A stretch of DNA of 8,230 nt from Erwinia pyrifoliae DSM 12163 (GTDB taxonomy: Bacteria > Pseudomonadota > Gammaproteobacteria > Enterobacterales > Enterobacteriaceae): contig NC_017390.1 of NCBI RefSeq assembly GCF_000026985.1, positions 3,542,167 through 3,550,396 on the forward strand, read 5' to 3'. Below are positions 6,578 through 8,230 of the stretch, in pieces. Position 1 is the first letter of the stretch; every line of letters starts with the position of its first letter. The notes under the pieces are model-generated. The model had not been told where the DNA came from, made no database searches, and worked only from the letters and a program-made list of their open reading frames with translations. Made by a program: the position numbers and the translations under genes.

Positions 6578-6616
6578 AATGTCTCTCCCGTTCTGTTGAT
6601 AACACCAGCTTAATAG

Positions 6617-6629
6617 AGAATTTAATTCT
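6617..6629. promoter_or_regulatory. Palindrome in the SDR/LysR divergent region
   Basis: AGAATT (6617-6622) and AATTCT (6624-6629) form perfect 6-bp arms around one T, near the middle of the 96-bp spacer between the divergent SDR and LysR genes. The position suits a LysR operator controlling both. No clear sigma-70 promoter pair could be assigned with confidence, though TTGATA (6596-6601) and TATAAA (6639-6644) are present. Confidence 0.38.
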
Positions 6630-6673
6630 TATCTCAGGTATAAATTCACAGTATTAATGAATGGGAGGAATCA

Positions 6674-7582
6674 ATGTCGGTGTCTGAAGATCGTCTCAGG
6701 GGGATCGCGCCCTTCGTCGCCAGCGTGGAGAGCGGCAGCTTCACCGCCGCCGCCGGGCGTCTGCATATCACCAGTTCGGCGGTCAGTAAAAGCATTGCCC
6801 GGCTGGAGGCACGTCTCGGTTCACGCCTTTTTGAACGTACCACACGCAGCCTGCTGCTGACCGATGCCGGACAGGCATTTTATGACACCTGCGCCCGCGT
6901 GCTGAGCGAACTGGCAGAGGCGGAATCGGTGCTGGCCGCACAGCGCAGCATTCCGGTCGGACGCTTGCGCGTGGCCGTACCGCATACCTTTGGCCGCCTG
7001 CATGTGATGCCGATGCTCAACGACTTCTGCCGACAGCACCCGGAGATGCAGCTAAATCTGTCATTCTCCGACCGTTTTGTTGACCTGTTTGAAGAAGGTG
7101 TGGATATGGCGGTGCGCATTGGCGGCCCCGGTAACTATCCGCCCTCTCTGGGCGTACGTTACCTCGGCAGCGAGCGGCTTATCTTCTGCGCCGCGCCGGA
7201 TTATCTGGCGCAGCACGGTACGCCGCAGTCGCTGGCGCAGCTGGAACAGCGCCAGGCGATTGTTTATGCGCGTATTGATGGCAGTACCAGCCCGTGGCAT
7301 GTAGCCTCACCGGACGGCCGTATTACCACGCGTACCGTGGCGCACCGCATGGCGCTGGCGGATGGAGAAGCCCAACGCTCGGCTGTCGTGGCCGGACTGG
7401 GGGTGGCGCAGATGGCAACGTGGCTGATGGAAGAGCAACTGGCGCGGGGCGAGCTGGTGCCGCTTTTACCGCAGCTGGCGGTGCCAGGGCTACCGCTGTA
7501 CATGGTGTGGCCACGGCGTAAACAGCTGATGCCGAAGGTGGGTGCGCTGCTGAATACACTGGCTAAACTGAGGGTTGAATAA
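6674..7582 (+). CDS. LysR-type transcriptional regulator paired with the PRISE reductase
   Basis: LysR regulator of 302 residues. The helix-turn-helix spans about residues 8-66, with SFTAAAGRLHITSSAVSKSI (22-41) followed by the wing RLFERTTRSLLLTDAG (51-66). The effector domain starts at GRLRVAVPHTFGRLH (96-110) and includes the usual GVDMAVRIG (142-150) and FCAAPDYLAQHG (171-182). The start is fixed by a strong GGAGG at 6664-6668, 5 nt upstream; earlier ATGs are out of frame. The layout, divergent from the reductase gene with a palindrome between them, is the classical LysR regulator-target arrangement, so it probably controls the reductase in response to its substrate. It is only distantly similar to the LysR protein at 3608-4516 despite equal length, so this is not a recent duplication. 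Confidence 0.94.
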   Translation: MSVSEDRLRGIAPFVASVESGSFTAAAGRLHITSSAVSKSIARLEARLGSRLFERTTRSLLLTDAGQAFYDTCARVLSELAEAESVLAAQRSIPVGRLRVAVPHTFGRLHVMPMLNDFCRQHPEMQLNLSFSDRFVDLFEEGVDMAVRIGGPGNYPPSLGVRYLGSERLIFCAAPDYLAQHGTPQSLAQLEQRQAIVYARIDGSTSPWHVASPDGRITTRTVAHRMALADGEAQRSAVVAGLGVAQMATWLMEEQLARGELVPLLPQLAVPGLPLYMVWPRRKQLMPKVGALLNTLAKLRVE

Positions 7583-7613
7583 TTGCAGCCCGGGCAGTAC
7601 GCATCACGCAAAC

Positions 7614-7706
7614 CCGTGTAAAAATCACCGACGATGTCCGTCTGGATGGCCGACGCAAGCCAGCAAGGGCATTTTCCTTGCCGTCATTACACGGAGCCGC
7701 TGGCTT
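7614..7706. repeat. Nested inverted repeats between convergent genes
   Basis: Three perfect inverted repeats lie in this 93-bp stretch: CCGTGTAA/TTACACGG (7614-7621, 7687-7694), AAGCCAGC/GCTGGCTT (7657-7664, 7699-7706) and GCAAGG/CCTTGC (7663-7668, 7676-7681). The first two arms interleave, so they compete rather than stack. The last GCTGGCTTA includes the stop codon of the minus-strand DUF943 gene. No T-run follows the stems, so it is not a standard terminator, but it occupies the place where one is needed for both convergent genes. Confidence 0.45.
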
Positions 7707-8169
7707 ATCTGCGCTCGACTTTGATGATTTCCCCCTTCTCCGTTATACGATATATTCCATCGTGAACGGTGAAACGGGTGCCGCTATTTTTGCTGTTGCT
7801 GACGGAAAAAACCGCCTCCTTTTCAATGCAGTTCACCGTTGTTTTCATATCGTCAAAGCACAGCCTGTCATACTTGCCTTCCTCTTTATATCCATCACCA
7901 AAAAGCCAAAAGGTTATAGTGAAGAACTCGTCTGAAGCAGGCTCAGGAGTTTTGTATTTATCTTTTAAAATCTCTTTATTTTTTAGCCACCAGTTTATTT
8001 TCTCTTTAGCGGTAAAAGGAAAATTTTTGACTAAAATATCACTATAGTTATTTCGCTGATGAACCGCGATGATTTCTACAGGACGCAGCGACGACCAGAC
8101 AAAATAGCCGGCCAGGGCGCAACCCAGCAGTAAAAGTGCGACAAAGATTTTTTTGCTTTTAGCCTGCAT
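7705..8169 (-). CDS. DUF943 family membrane-anchored protein
   Basis: A 154-residue protein of unknown function matching the enterobacterial DUF943 family. A basic N-terminus (MQAKSKK) is followed by one hydrophobic segment (about 8-27) and then the recognisable block SLRPVEIIAVHQRNNYSDIL (27-46), VKNFPFT (47-53), INWWL (58-62), FGDGYKEEGKYDRLCFDDM (90-108), and a C-terminal GIYRI/GEIIKVE (138-152). The bulk should lie outside the inner membrane. LLGC (14-17) resembles a lipobox, but the hydrophobic stretch continues past the Cys, so a membrane anchor is more likely. I chose the ATG at 8167-8169 with GGAGG 5 nt upstream. An in-frame TTG at 8188-8190 would add seven residues that include that ribosome-binding site. 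The gene is visibly AT-rich compared with its neighbours, suggesting acquisition. Confidence 0.87.
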   Translation of the reverse strand: MQAKSKKIFVALLLLGCALAGYFVWSSLRPVEIIAVHQRNNYSDILVKNFPFTAKEKINWWLKNKEILKDKYKTPEPASDEFFTITFWLFGDGYKEEGKYDRLCFDDMKTTVNCIEKEAVFSVSNSKNSGTRFTVHDGIYRITEKGEIIKVERR

Positions 8170-8230
8170 GGCGGCCTCCGGTAATTTCAACTGTTGCTTC
8201 CATATTGGTCATAAAAGGTTTGAATGCAAA
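8159..8230 (-). CDS. Possible 3' end of an upstream gene, cut by the window edge
   Basis: A minus-strand frame is open from the window edge to a TAA at 8159-8161 and overlaps the DUF943 start by 11 nt. It ends MTNMEATVEITGGRHAG and could be the tail of an upstream gene translationally coupled to DUF943. Twenty-three codons without a stop can occur by chance. A competing frame closes with TGA at 8187-8189 (tail QTFYDQYGSNS) and would also fit. No family is recognised in either. Confidence 0.22.
   Translation of the reverse strand, partial: FAFKPFMTNMEATVEITGGRHAG

Noticed and set aside
8188..8190. TTG start for the DUF943 protein
   Set aside because: It would translate through the GGAGG that serves the downstream ATG at 8167-8169 and add seven residues before the basic N-terminus. 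The ATG is the better start.

Overview
The window looks like chromosomal DNA of an Enterobacterales bacterium, most plausibly Erwiniaceae (Erwinia/Pantoea-like). The reasons are a TreF-type cytoplasmic trehalase very close to the E. coli enzyme, a DUF943 gene (a family known mainly from enterobacteria), a fragment of a palindromic intergenic repeat remembered from Yersinia, Serratia and Erwinia relatives, and GC-rich coding sequence separated by AT-rich spacers. The genus is inference; no rRNA or tRNA gene is present to settle it.

Layout. (1) 1-1815: treF on the minus strand, with a strong bidirectional terminator after it (8-37), a candidate promoter near 1788-1815, and a possible 15-codon leader ORF whose stop overlaps the treF start. 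(2) 1816-2361: a long AT-rich spacer without a convincing gene, holding an interrupted palindrome, two CTGGTAC copies 30 bp apart and a candidate promoter for the next gene. (3) 2362-2988: a LysE/RhtB-type amino-acid exporter on the plus strand. (4) 2992-3470: a decayed operon on the minus strand. An N-terminal piece of an isopropylmalate/homoaconitate dehydratase large subunit (LeuC-like) is followed by a partial enterobacterial repeat and then by the N-terminal and C-terminal ends of the matching small subunit (LeuD-like), out of frame with each other. (5) 3608-4516: an intact LysR regulator divergent from that ruined operon, so probably orphaned. (6) 4594-5373: a diverged Sua5/YciO/YrdC-family protein on the minus strand, convergent with the LysR gene across a shared terminator. 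(7) 5507-6577 and 6674-7582: a PRISE-type (progesterone 5-beta-reductase/iridoid synthase-like) atypical SDR divergent from a second LysR regulator, probably a regulator-target pair. (8) 7705-8169: a membrane-anchored DUF943 protein, visibly AT-rich compared with its neighbours, running off toward the right edge.

Functionally these are small, independent accessory modules: trehalose breakdown, amino-acid export, a lost 2-oxoacid chain-elongation-type dehydratase with its surviving regulator, an enone reductase with its own regulator, and a nucleotide-binding YrdC paralogue. No phage, CRISPR, toxin-antitoxin or secretion system is complete in the window. The least ordinary items are the leuCD-like relic, which simple ORF calling reads as one 202-residue protein, and the bacterial PRISE reductase/LysR pair.
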